Shown here piece after piece: positions 44,372-51,542 of a stretch of DNA of 64,000 nucleotides. The notes beneath the pieces are model-generated. The model saw nothing but the letters and a program-made list of their open reading frames with translations. It was not told the origin of the DNA and ran no database searches. Within the stretch, counting starts at the first letter, position 1; every line of letters begins with the position of its first letter. Location: assembly GCF_017356015.1 (NCBI RefSeq), contig NZ_JAFIQV010000035.1:1-64000 (forward strand). The letters run 5' to 3'. The translations under genes were made by a program, and so were the position numbers. The stretch is from Azospirillum sp. SYSU D00513. Its GTDB lineage: Bacteria > Pseudomonadota > Alphaproteobacteria > Azospirillales > Azospirillaceae.

Positions 44372-44719
44372 TCAGTGCGCTTCGGCGCGCAGGCCGACGA
44401 TGCCGTTGTCGCTCGCCTGGACCGCCGCGGCCTGCGGAGCGGCGACCACCGGAGTGGCGGCGATGGCCGAGCCGGAGAGGCCGAGCTTGGCACGGGCGTA
44501 GGTCAGGTAATCCTGCGCCTGACCCTGGGCGCCCCAGGCGCTGAGGGACTGGGCGGCGTTCAGAGCCGGCGTCACCGCCTCGCGGGTTTCGCGGTCGACC
44601 TGCTGGCTGGCGACCTGCGCATCCTTCAGCTGAGCGCCGAAGTCGGCGGCGAAGCTGGTGCCCGACAGCAGGGCAACGGTGGACAGGGCAGCGGCGGCGA
44701 TCGTGGTGCGGATGGTCAT
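44372..44719 (-). CDS. Tandem secreted small protein, copy 2
   Basis: A 115-residue secreted protein. The signal peptide MTIRTTIAAAALSTVALLSG is nearly identical to copy 1. The mature region ADFGAQLKDAQVASQQVDRE is followed by NAAQSLSAWGAQGQAQDYLT and an insertion of Ala/Val residues before GIVGLRAEAH. This region is probably helical with a Tyr/Ala repeat. The same ribosome-binding-site and leader arrangement as copy 1 precedes it. No domain family is recognised; all three copies could come from tandem duplication. Confidence 0.8.
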   Translation of the reverse strand: MTIRTTIAAAALSTVALLSGTSFAADFGAQLKDAQVASQQVDRETREAVTPALNAAQSLSAWGAQGQAQDYLTYARAKLGLSGSAIAATPVVAAPQAAAVQASDNGIVGLRAEAH

Positions 44720-44775
44720 GGAAGGTCTCCTTGAAGGGTGCGCCCCCTTGGCGGTACGCCGGGGGCTGAGGGGGT

Positions 44776-44794
44776 GGCCGGTGTCGTTCCGGCC
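44776..44794 (-). promoter_or_regulatory. Conserved leader hairpin, copy 2
   Basis: GGCCGG/CCGGCC arms enclose seven bases, 57 bases upstream of the ATG of the 44372 gene. The position and arms match those of the hairpin before copy 1; the flanking leader sequence is also conserved. Confidence 0.4.
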
Positions 44795-44927
44795 GTGAGA
44801 GAAAGCTAAGAGTTCCCCGGTTCGGGATAAACTCTCAATACTGAAGCAGACTGTTCAGAAATTCGGAACAATTGAGCGGGAGCCTGGGAGGGAAGCGGCA
44901 GGCCCCCGCCGCTTGCGCGCCGGGCGG

Positions 44928-45275
44928 TCAGCGCGCTTCGGGGCGCAGGCCGGTGATGCCGTTGTCCTGCGTGGCCTGGGCTGCGGCGCCGGAGGCGACG
45001 ACCGGCTGGGCGGCCTGGGCCTGGGTGACCGGCAGGCCCAGCTTGCCGCGGGCGAAGTTCAGGTACTGCTGCGCGCTCGCCTGATTGCCGGACCGGGCGT
45101 AGCCCTCGGCCGCGCTCAGGTGGATGGCGGCGACCTCGCGGGTCTCGCGGGCCGCCTCGGCGGCCTCGGCCTTGGCCTCGTTCAGCTGCGCGCCGAAGTC
45201 GGCGGCGAAGCCGGTGCCCGACAGCAGGGCGACGGTGGACAGGGCGGCGGCGGCGATGGCGTTGCGGATGGTCAT
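44928..45275 (-). CDS. Tandem secreted small protein, copy 3
   Basis: A 115-residue secreted protein, more divergent than copies 1 and 2. Its signal peptide is MTIRNAIAAAALSTVALLSG. The mature part has ADFGAQLNEAKAEAAEAARE, then SAAEGYARSGNQASAQQYLN and the end GITGLRPEAR. The first exported residues and the C-terminal box are conserved, the middle less so. AGGAG precedes the ATG at 45275. Its leader lacks the GGCCGG hairpin of the others. The 294-base gap to ubiX holds promoters on both strands and no other gene that I see. Confidence 0.8.
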   Translation of the reverse strand: MTIRNAIAAAALSTVALLSGTGFAADFGAQLNEAKAEAAEAARETREVAAIHLSAAEGYARSGNQASAQQYLNFARGKLGLPVTQAQAAQPVVASGAAAQATQDNGITGLRPEAR

Positions 45276-45569
45276 GGTAAATCTCCTGTTCGGCCTCTCG
45301 GGGCCTTGGGTTGTTTGCCGTCGCCCTCATGGCGCCGGCTGGTTCGTTCTGCTGTTCGGTGGCGACCGTCGATCGCCGTGAGGGAAACATATGCCGCGAT
45401 CGTGTCGTGTGCGATATTAAAGTGCGCGCTGCATCCGGTTGGCTGCCATGCGCATTCATCGTTGCCAAATAAATCGCCTGCGATGCATCGTGGCCGGTTC
45501 GCTCCGGCCGGAACCGTTCCGGCCTCCCCCACTGGACGCGCCGGTCCGGGCGCGCTACATCAGGCGGCC

Positions 45570-46145
45570 ATGACCTCCCCCCCACGCCTCGTCGTCGGAA
45601 TCAGCGGTGCGTCGGGCGTGATCTACGGGATCCGCCTGCTCGAAACCCTGCGCCGGATCGGCGTCGAATCGCATCTCGTGATCAGCCGGTCGGCGGAGGT
45701 CACGCTGGCGCACGAGACCGACATGAAGGTCGCGGATCTGCGCGCCCTCGCCTCGGTGAACCATGCGGCGGCCGACATCGGCGCCTCCATCGCCAGCGGC
45801 AGCTTCCGCGCGCTGGGCATGATCGTGGCTCCCTGCTCCGTCCGCTCGATGAGCGAGATCGCGACCGGCGTGACCTCCACCCTGCTGACGCGGGCTGCCG
45901 ACGTAACATTGAAGGAACGGCGCCCGCTGGTGCTGATGGTGCGCGAAACGCCGCTGCATCTCGGCCATCTCCGCACCATGACGGCGCTGGCCGAAATGGG
46001 AGCGATCATTGCACCGCCGGTTCCCGCCTTCTACAGCAAGCCCCGGAGCATCGACGACCTCGTGGACCATGCCGTGGGGCGCGCGCTCGACCTGTTCGGG
46101 CTGGACACGGGAACGGTCCGCCGCTGGGGCGAAACGGACGGCTGA
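45570..46145 (+). CDS. ubiX: Flavin prenyltransferase UbiX
   Basis: A 191-residue enzyme that prenylates FMN with dimethylallyl phosphate to make the prenyl-FMN cofactor used by UbiD decarboxylases in ubiquinone synthesis. LVVGISGASGVIYGIRLLET is the FMN-binding N-terminus, and the later IVAPCSVRSMSEIATGV and PLVLMVRETPLHLGHLRTM carry the phosphate-binding and active-site residues (Ser, Glu, Arg). The length is normal. ATG 45570 gives the canonical start. It is a single gene; ubiD is not in the window. Confidence 0.95.
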   Translation: MTSPPRLVVGISGASGVIYGIRLLETLRRIGVESHLVISRSAEVTLAHETDMKVADLRALASVNHAAADIGASIASGSFRALGMIVAPCSVRSMSEIATGVTSTLLTRAADVTLKERRPLVLMVRETPLHLGHLRTMTALAEMGAIIAPPVPAFYSKPRSIDDLVDHAVGRALDLFGLDTGTVRRWGETDG

Positions 46146-46267
46146 ATCACGACTTTCGTTACAGGCCGGTTACAGCCCCTTGGATGGAACCCGCCCCTCG
46201 TTTATACCCCGTGCGGCAGAAATGGTCCGCGCGGGGCGGGCCGGCACCAGGAGAGGACGTTCGACCC

Positions 46268-46924
46268 ATGACCGACGAACAGCGGTACGAACCCATCCGC
46301 CAGCTGCTGGCTGGCTTCAAGGCCTTCCGCGCGACCTATTACGAGCGCAACCCCGCGAGCATGCGCCAGCTCGTCAGCGAGGGGCAGAAGCCGCAGGTCC
46401 TGCTGATCGGCTGCTCCGACAGCCGGGTCGATCCGGCCCTGCTCACCGGTGCCGAGCCGGGCGAGCTGTTCGTCGTGCGCAACGTCGCCAACCTCGTCCC
46501 GCCCTACCAGCCGGACGGCCATTATCATGGCACCTCAGCGGCCATCGAATACGCCGTCCGCGTCCTCAACGTGCCGCACGTCATCATCCTCGGCCACGCC
46601 CAGTGCGGCGGCATCCAGGGGCTGATCCGGCTGCGCTCGGGCGAATCCATCGACGGCGACTTCGTGGCGCCTTGGGTGTCGATCGCCGCCGGTGCCTTCG
46701 ACCAGTATGCCGACGGCCCCGGCCCCGACCAGTTCAAGGGAACGCCCGCCGAAATCGAACGCGCCGCCATCCGCACCTCGGTGGAAAACCTCCTGACCTT
46801 CCCCTTCATCCGGAAAAAGATGGAAGCCGGGGAGCTGGAACTGCACGGCTGGTGGTTCGACCTGGAGGAAGGCGCCATCTGGGCGCTCTCGCCCGACCAC
46901 AAGACCTTCAGCCCGGTCGAGTAA
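46268..46924 (+). CDS. Beta-class carbonic anhydrase
   Basis: A 218-residue zinc enzyme interconverting CO2 and bicarbonate in the cytoplasm. The zinc-binding and dyad residues are present: Cys49, Asp51 and Arg53 in LLIGCSDSRVD, and His110 and Cys113 in ILGHAQCGGIQG. The C-terminal LHGWWFDLEEGAIWAL is a family block. GGAGAGG about 13 bases before ATG 46268 is a little distant, so the start is probable rather than certain. It is a single gene after ubiX. Confidence 0.93.
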   Translation: MTDEQRYEPIRQLLAGFKAFRATYYERNPASMRQLVSEGQKPQVLLIGCSDSRVDPALLTGAEPGELFVVRNVANLVPPYQPDGHYHGTSAAIEYAVRVLNVPHVIILGHAQCGGIQGLIRLRSGESIDGDFVAPWVSIAAGAFDQYADGPGPDQFKGTPAEIERAAIRTSVENLLTFPFIRKKMEAGELELHGWWFDLEEGAIWALSPDHKTFSPVE

Positions 46925-47070
46925 GCACCCCCACGATTCGGGCAAGGGGGCCGGCGCGGCCGGCCTTCGAGAGGCCGCCAAGGGTTGAAGGGCGGGGCTT
47001 AACACAATTTTTGCAATTGCCGGGTGGAATGCCGTGGAGTTTATCCACGAACCGGACCGTCCACCCCTCC

Positions 47071-47445
47071 ATGCCGAAGCTTTCCCGCCTTTTCGCGATC
47101 TCCCTCCTCCCGGCGCTGCTGACGGCGGCGCCCTCTCTGGCCGCCGAGGGGGGAGGCGGCTGCCCCTGGATGCAGGAGATCAGCGTTGATCTCGGCGGCA
47201 AGACCCTGACCTTCGGGCAGGACGCGCTGAAGGGGAGCGGCGAACCGGCGAACATCGACGGCTACCAGCTCTATCCCATGCTCGACCAGCTCAAGCTGCG
47301 TATCGTCAGCCCGCGCGGCCGCGAATGGGAAGTCGCCCTCACCAGCCTCAAGGCCGGCAAACGCTGCTCCGCCTTCTACGCCGGCAAGCCCTTCCTGGTG
47401 TCCGAGGACCAGCACATCTACGGCGGCACCGTGGTGACGCGGTAG
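47071..47445 (+). CDS. Secreted hypothetical protein
   Basis: A 124-residue protein with a Sec signal peptide (LFAISLLPALLTAAPSLAAE) and a beta-rich mature part of about 100 residues, with three Cys: one near the mature N-terminus (GGCPWMQEI), and two more, of which one is in KRCSAFYAG. No family is recognised. The rest is unremarkable: DLGGKTLTFGQDALKGSGEP, and YQLYPMLDQLKLRIVSPRGR. The start ATG 47071 follows a CTCC-rich stretch without a good Shine-Dalgarno. Confidence 0.65.
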   Translation: MPKLSRLFAISLLPALLTAAPSLAAEGGGGCPWMQEISVDLGGKTLTFGQDALKGSGEPANIDGYQLYPMLDQLKLRIVSPRGREWEVALTSLKAGKRCSAFYAGKPFLVSEDQHIYGGTVVTR

Positions 47446-47460
47446 GTGGCAGCGTTCGAT

Positions 47461-47483
47461 CCCTCTCCCGGGGCAGGAGAGGG
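47461..47483. terminator. Hairpin between convergent genes
   Basis: The stem CCCTCTCC (47461-47468) pairs with GGAGAGGG (47476-47483). There is no T run, so the role as terminator is only suggested by its position between convergent stops. Confidence 0.4.
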
Positions 47484-47497
47484 AAGCAGACGCTGCC

Positions 47498-47980
47498 TCA
47501 CACCGCCCCCAGCACCACCTCCACCGCCGCCCGGTCCTCAGCATCCCCGTCCGGCAGCAGAAGCCCCAGGTTGGCGCGCGCCAGTTCCGTGCTGCCGCCC
47601 TGCCCCACCGTCAGTCCGGCCAGCGCGAAGAGCCGGTCCTGCTGAATGCGCTCGGCGGCCAGCTCCGCCGCCTTCATGCGGTCATACAGGCCGGCGTCCT
47701 CGCCCTTGACGCAGCGGCGCACGGCGCGCAGGGGACGGACCACCTCCTCGCGCCAGGGCCTTATTGCTGAATCGATGCGCTCCAGCTCCGCCCGCGACAG
47801 CGCCACGCCGCAGGCCCGCCCGGCCCAGGCGGCCAGCAGCAGCATGTTGACGTCGATGCCGCGCCGGTCCTGAAGGCCCAGGCAGGCGGCCGCCACGCCC
47901 GGACGGGCGTAGACCGCCAGCGAGAAGTCCCAGAGCGGGTTGCCGCCACCGCCACCACTGTTGTCGTCGCCGCCGTCCAC
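47498..47980 (-). CDS. TIGR02444 family protein
   Basis: A 160-residue protein of unknown function. GNPLWDFSLAVYARPGVAAA and CLGLQDRRGIDVNMLLLAAW match the TIGR02444/DUF2390 start, and the C-terminus reads ANLGLLLPDGDAED. The start is GTG 47980, only three bases past the stop of the 6-phosphofructokinase gene, so the two are translationally coupled. The N-terminal Gly/Asp-rich stretch before residue 15 is disordered. The pairing with phosphofructokinase may be fortuitous. Confidence 0.85.
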   Translation of the reverse strand: MDGGDDNSGGGGGNPLWDFSLAVYARPGVAAACLGLQDRRGIDVNMLLLAAWAGRACGVALSRAELERIDSAIRPWREEVVRPLRAVRRCVKGEDAGLYDRMKAAELAAERIQQDRLFALAGLTVGQGGSTELARANLGLLLPDGDAEDRAAVEVVLGAV

Positions 47981-47983
47981 CGC

Positions 47984-49066
47984 TCAGTCGCCCAGGCTGA
48001 TGCCCAGCCCGCGCGCGGTCCGGACCAGCGCGCTGTCCAGTTCGACGCAGGCGTATTTGCGGATGGCCTCCTCGATCGGCACGTCGATGACGCCGCGGTT
48101 CGACCAGGCGACCATGCGGTCGAACCGGCCCTCCGCGATCAAGTCCACCGCGTGCACCCCGAAGGCGGAGGCGACGAGCCGGTCGCGCGGGCTGGGCGGG
48201 CTGCCGCGCTGGACATGGCCCAGCACCGTGACGCGGGTTTCCGCCCCGGTCGCGTCGGCGATCAGCTCGCCGATGTAGTCGCCGATGCCGCCATAGCGCT
48301 TCTCGCCACCCTGGAGGGCCTTCTTGATGCCGCTTCCCTCCAGCGTGCGCACGGCTTCGGAGACGACGACCAGCGCGAAGTTGCGGCCCGTGGAGCGGAC
48401 CTCCTGGATCTTCGCGGCGATCCGCTCCACCGAATAGCTCACCTCCGGGATGAGGATGACGTCTGCCCCGCCGGCGATGCCCGCAGCCAGCGCGATGTGC
48501 CCGGCGTCGCGTCCCATCACCTCCAGCACCATGACGCGCTGGTGGCTCGCCGCCGTCGGCTGCAGCCGGTCCAGCGCCTCGACCGCCACGCCCACGGCGG
48601 TGTCGAAGCCGACCGACAGCTCCGTGGCACCCAGATCGTTGTCGATGGTCTTCGGCACGCCGACAAGGTTGATGCCGCCCTTCTGGGCCAACTTGCGCAG
48701 GATCGCGAAGCTGCCGTCGCCGCCGATGCCGATCAGCGCATCCAGCCCCAGTTCCCGGTAACCCGCGATGATCTCGTCCGAACGGTCCTTGACCGATCCG
48801 TCCGGCATCGGATAGGCGAAGGGGTCGCCCCGGTTCGTGGTGCCGAGGATCGTGCCGCCCTGGCGCATCATGGCGCCGTCGACCGTCTGCAGGTCCAGCG
48901 CCTGGGTGCGCGCCGGACGGTCCAGCAACCCCTGCGTTCCCTCCCGGATGCCCAGAACCTCCCAGCCCTGGCCCGCCGCCCGGTGCACCACCGACCGGAT
49001 GACCGCGTTCAGGCCGGCGCAGTCGCCGCCGCTGGTGAGGATGCCGATCCGCTTCTTCGCCGCCAT
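47984..49066 (-). CDS. pfkA: 6-phosphofructokinase
   Basis: A 360-residue enzyme of the PFK-A superfamily, group III. The N-terminus is KRIGILTSGGDCAGLNAVIR. The phosphoryl-donor motif reads GIGGDGSFAI, with Gly where pyrophosphate enzymes have Asp. The second motif PKTIDNDL has Lys where ATP enzymes often have Gly; this mixed Gly/Lys pattern occurs in group III enzymes, so the donor cannot be decided from sequence. ATG 49066 is preferred over the in-frame GTG at 49078. It is transcribed divergently from the YdcH gene and leads the operon with the TIGR02444 protein. Confidence 0.93.
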   Translation of the reverse strand: MAAKKRIGILTSGGDCAGLNAVIRSVVHRAAGQGWEVLGIREGTQGLLDRPARTQALDLQTVDGAMMRQGGTILGTTNRGDPFAYPMPDGSVKDRSDEIIAGYRELGLDALIGIGGDGSFAILRKLAQKGGINLVGVPKTIDNDLGATELSVGFDTAVGVAVEALDRLQPTAASHQRVMVLEVMGRDAGHIALAAGIAGGADVILIPEVSYSVERIAAKIQEVRSTGRNFALVVVSEAVRTLEGSGIKKALQGGEKRYGGIGDYIGELIADATGAETRVTVLGHVQRGSPPSPRDRLVASAFGVHAVDLIAEGRFDRMVAWSNRGVIDVPIEEAIRKYACVELDSALVRTARGLGISLGD

Positions 49067-49190
49067 GTGATATCCCACTCCGCCGTTTCCGCCCGCACAC
49101 CATAACCCCCGACGCGAATGGAGGTTTCGGCGTATCGCGGACGGTGAAATCTGTTATAGTCCGCGCCGCTTAGCCAGCGGACTTTCGCGG

Positions 49191-49391
49191 ATGAACGAGC
49201 AAGAGATATTGAAGGACAGACTGGCCGCCCTGCGCGTCGAGCACCGCGATCTCGACGACATCATCGCGCGCCTCGTCGAACGCCCGCCGTACGACCAGCT
49301 TCAGCTTCAGCGGCTGAAGAAGCGCAAGCTCATGCTCAAGGACCAGATCGCGGTCATCGAGAGCCGTCTGCTGCCCGACATCATTGCGTGA
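49191..49391 (+). CDS. YdcH family protein (DUF465)
   Basis: A 66-residue, highly charged helical protein. Its sequence, LRVEHRDLDDIIARLVERPP followed by QLQRLKKRKLMLKDQIAVIE, matches the DUF465/YdcH pattern (HRxLDxxI ... LKKxKLxLKDxI). Its function is unknown; it is a likely coiled-coil dimer. A possible -10 TATAGT (49155-49160) lies 31 bases upstream. The start is the ATG at 49191. It is followed by the purE gene after 263 bases. Confidence 0.88.
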   Translation: MNEQEILKDRLAALRVEHRDLDDIIARLVERPPYDQLQLQRLKKRKLMLKDQIAVIESRLLPDIIA

Positions 49392-49654
49392 AGCGCGCGG
49401 CGATGTGCGCCGCTCCGTCCCCTGCACAGACGCCCTTCCCGGCGCGATCAGTGCCAACCCACTGAACGGCAACGGCATTTCGCCCTTTTTGCCCGTTGTG
49501 CAGCGAAGCCGCTCAGCACGACACCGCACAACAGCCGCCGCACGGCCCCTCCCGGCAGGGCCGCGGCCTCGGCCGCGCCCCTCTGCACGCTGGACTCCGG
49601 GCACGCGCCTCATATAATGCGCCGCTTTCCGGACCTTGAGGAAAGCGCCACACC

Positions 49655-50215
49655 GTGCCCGCCGATACGAACGCCGCCGACACCGCCGCCCAGGCCACCG
49701 CCACCCAGGCCGCCGCCGCGGACCGGCAACCGCTGGTCGGCATCATCATGGGAAGCCAGTCCGACTGGACGACCATGAAGCACGCCTCCGACACGCTGGC
49801 GGCGCTGGGCATCCCGCATGAGACGCGCATCGTCTCGGCGCACCGCACGCCGCACCGGCTGGTGGACTACGCGACGACCGCGCGCGACCGCGGCCTCAAG
49901 GTCGTGATCGCCGGGGCCGGCGGGGCCGCCCATCTGCCGGGCATGGCCGCCTCAATGACGCCGCTGCCGGTCTTCGGGGTTCCCGTGGAAAGCCACGCGC
50001 TGAAGGGCATGGACAGCCTGCTCTCCATCGTGCAGATGCCGGGCGGCGTCCCGGTGGGCACGCTCGCCATCGGCAAGGCCGGGGCCATCAACGCGGCCCT
50101 CCTTGCCGGCTCGGTCATCGCGCTGTGGGACCCGGCGGTGGCCGCCGCACTGGACGCCTGGCGCGCCCGCCAGACCGCCGCCGTCGCCGAGGCGCCGGTG
50201 GACGACCCCGCCTGA
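49655..50215 (+). CDS. purE: 5-(carboxyamino)imidazole ribonucleotide mutase
   Basis: A 186-residue enzyme of purine synthesis that moves the carboxyl group of N5-CAIR to C4, giving CAIR. LVGIIMGSQSDWTTMKHASD is the phosphate/nucleotide loop, SAHRTPHRL carries the catalytic His, and GAGGAAHLPGMAASM and SIVQMPGGVPVGTLAI are family blocks. About 25 residues at the N-terminus are a poorly conserved Ala/Thr-rich extension. Start GTG 49655 has GAGGAAAG about six bases upstream. A TATAAT box (49614-49619) sits upstream as a probable -10. It precedes purK, which starts 70 bases after its stop. Confidence 0.95.
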   Translation: MPADTNAADTAAQATATQAAAADRQPLVGIIMGSQSDWTTMKHASDTLAALGIPHETRIVSAHRTPHRLVDYATTARDRGLKVVIAGAGGAAHLPGMAASMTPLPVFGVPVESHALKGMDSLLSIVQMPGGVPVGTLAIGKAGAINAALLAGSVIALWDPAVAAALDAWRARQTAAVAEAPVDDPA

Positions 50216-50285
50216 TCCGGCCGCGCAAACCCCCGGCCCCACCATCGGCCAGCCCATCCCAGATCCCGCTCCCCGAGGACGTGAC

Positions 50286-51392
50286 ATGAGCATTCCCTCC
50301 CCCGGCCTGCGCCCCGGCGCCACCATCGGCATGCTCGGCGCCGGCCAGCTCGGCCGCATGACGGCGCTCGCCGCAGCCCGCCTGGGCTACAAGGTTCATG
50401 TCTACGCGCCGGACGCGGCGGACAGCCCCTGCGAGCAGGTGTCGGCGGCCTCCACCGTTGGCGGCTGGGATGATCTGGACGCGCTGGAGGCCTTTGCCCG
50501 GTCCGTGGACGTGATCACGCTGGAGTGGGAGAACGTCCCGGTGCCGGCGGTCGAGCATCTCGCCCGCATCACGCCGGTGCACCCCGGTGCGGGCGTCCTG
50601 TCGGTGGCGCAGGACCGCATCGCGGAGAAATCCTTCGTCAACGGGCTGGGCATCGGCACCGCGCCCTGGCGCGCCGCCGGGAGCGCCGCCGAGGTCGCCC
50701 GCGCGGTGGCGGAGATCGGGCCGCGCTGCGTCCTGAAATCCACGCGGCTCGGCTATGACGGCAAGGGGCAGGCCCGCATTGGTGCTGACACCGACCCGGC
50801 CGAGGCCTGGCGCTCCATCGGCGTGGCCGATGCGCCGGACGCGGGCATCGTGGAAGGCTTCGTCACCTTCACCTGCGAGGTCTCGGTCATCGTCGCGCGC
50901 GGGGCGGATGGCGCGATGATCGCCTATCCGGCGGTGGAGAACCGGCACAAGAACGGCATCCTCGACCGGACCATCGCCCCGGCCAAGGTCTCCGCCGCGA
51001 CGGCCGCCGAGGCCGACCGCATCGCCCGGCGCATCGCCGGGGCGTTGGACCTCGTCGGCGTGCTGGCGATCGAGATGTTCGTCACGCCGGACGGCGGCGT
51101 GCTGGTCAACGAACTGGCCCCCCGCCCCCACAATTCCGGCCACTGGACCATGGACGCCTGCCTGACCGACCAGTTCGAGCAGCTCGTCCGCGCGGTCTGC
51201 GGCCTTCCCCTGGGCTCGGTCGATCATGTGGCCGACGCGGAGATGGAGAACCTGATCGGCGACGACGTGCTGCGCTGGCCGGACCTGTTGGCCGAGTCCG
51301 GCGCGCGCCTGCATCTCTACGGCAAGGCGGAGGCCCGGCCGGGCCGGAAGATGGGCCACGTCAACCGGCTCTTCCCCAAGGGCTCGCGCTGA
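50286..51392 (+). CDS. purK: 5-(carboxyamino)imidazole ribonucleotide synthase
   Basis: A 368-residue ATP-grasp enzyme that makes N5-CAIR from AIR, bicarbonate and ATP, the substrate of PurE. It opens with GATIGMLGAGQLGRMTALAA, the glycine-rich nucleotide loop. ATP-grasp motifs are visible in CVLKSTRLGYDGKGQARIGA, VNELAPRPHNSGHWTMDACL and the C-terminal HLYGKAEARPGRKMGHVNRL. Length and order (purE-purK) are standard. ATG 50286 gives the conserved start, and the longer upstream frame crosses purE. It is probably one operon with purE. Confidence 0.96.
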   Translation: MSIPSPGLRPGATIGMLGAGQLGRMTALAAARLGYKVHVYAPDAADSPCEQVSAASTVGGWDDLDALEAFARSVDVITLEWENVPVPAVEHLARITPVHPGAGVLSVAQDRIAEKSFVNGLGIGTAPWRAAGSAAEVARAVAEIGPRCVLKSTRLGYDGKGQARIGADTDPAEAWRSIGVADAPDAGIVEGFVTFTCEVSVIVARGADGAMIAYPAVENRHKNGILDRTIAPAKVSAATAAEADRIARRIAGALDLVGVLAIEMFVTPDGGVLVNELAPRPHNSGHWTMDACLTDQFEQLVRAVCGLPLGSVDHVADAEMENLIGDDVLRWPDLLAESGARLHLYGKAEARPGRKMGHVNRLFPKGSR

Positions 51393-51542
51393 CGCGAGCC
51401 GTTCGGACAGCCGGAACGCACAGGCGAAAGTCATAGGCCTGCGCTTGTGGCTTTCTTGCGACTTTTATTCGAATGCCGGGGAGGCTACCGTCTCGGGGAC
51501 AGCTGGCGTGGCCAGCAGAACCTTTGAGCGATCCGGCAGGGC

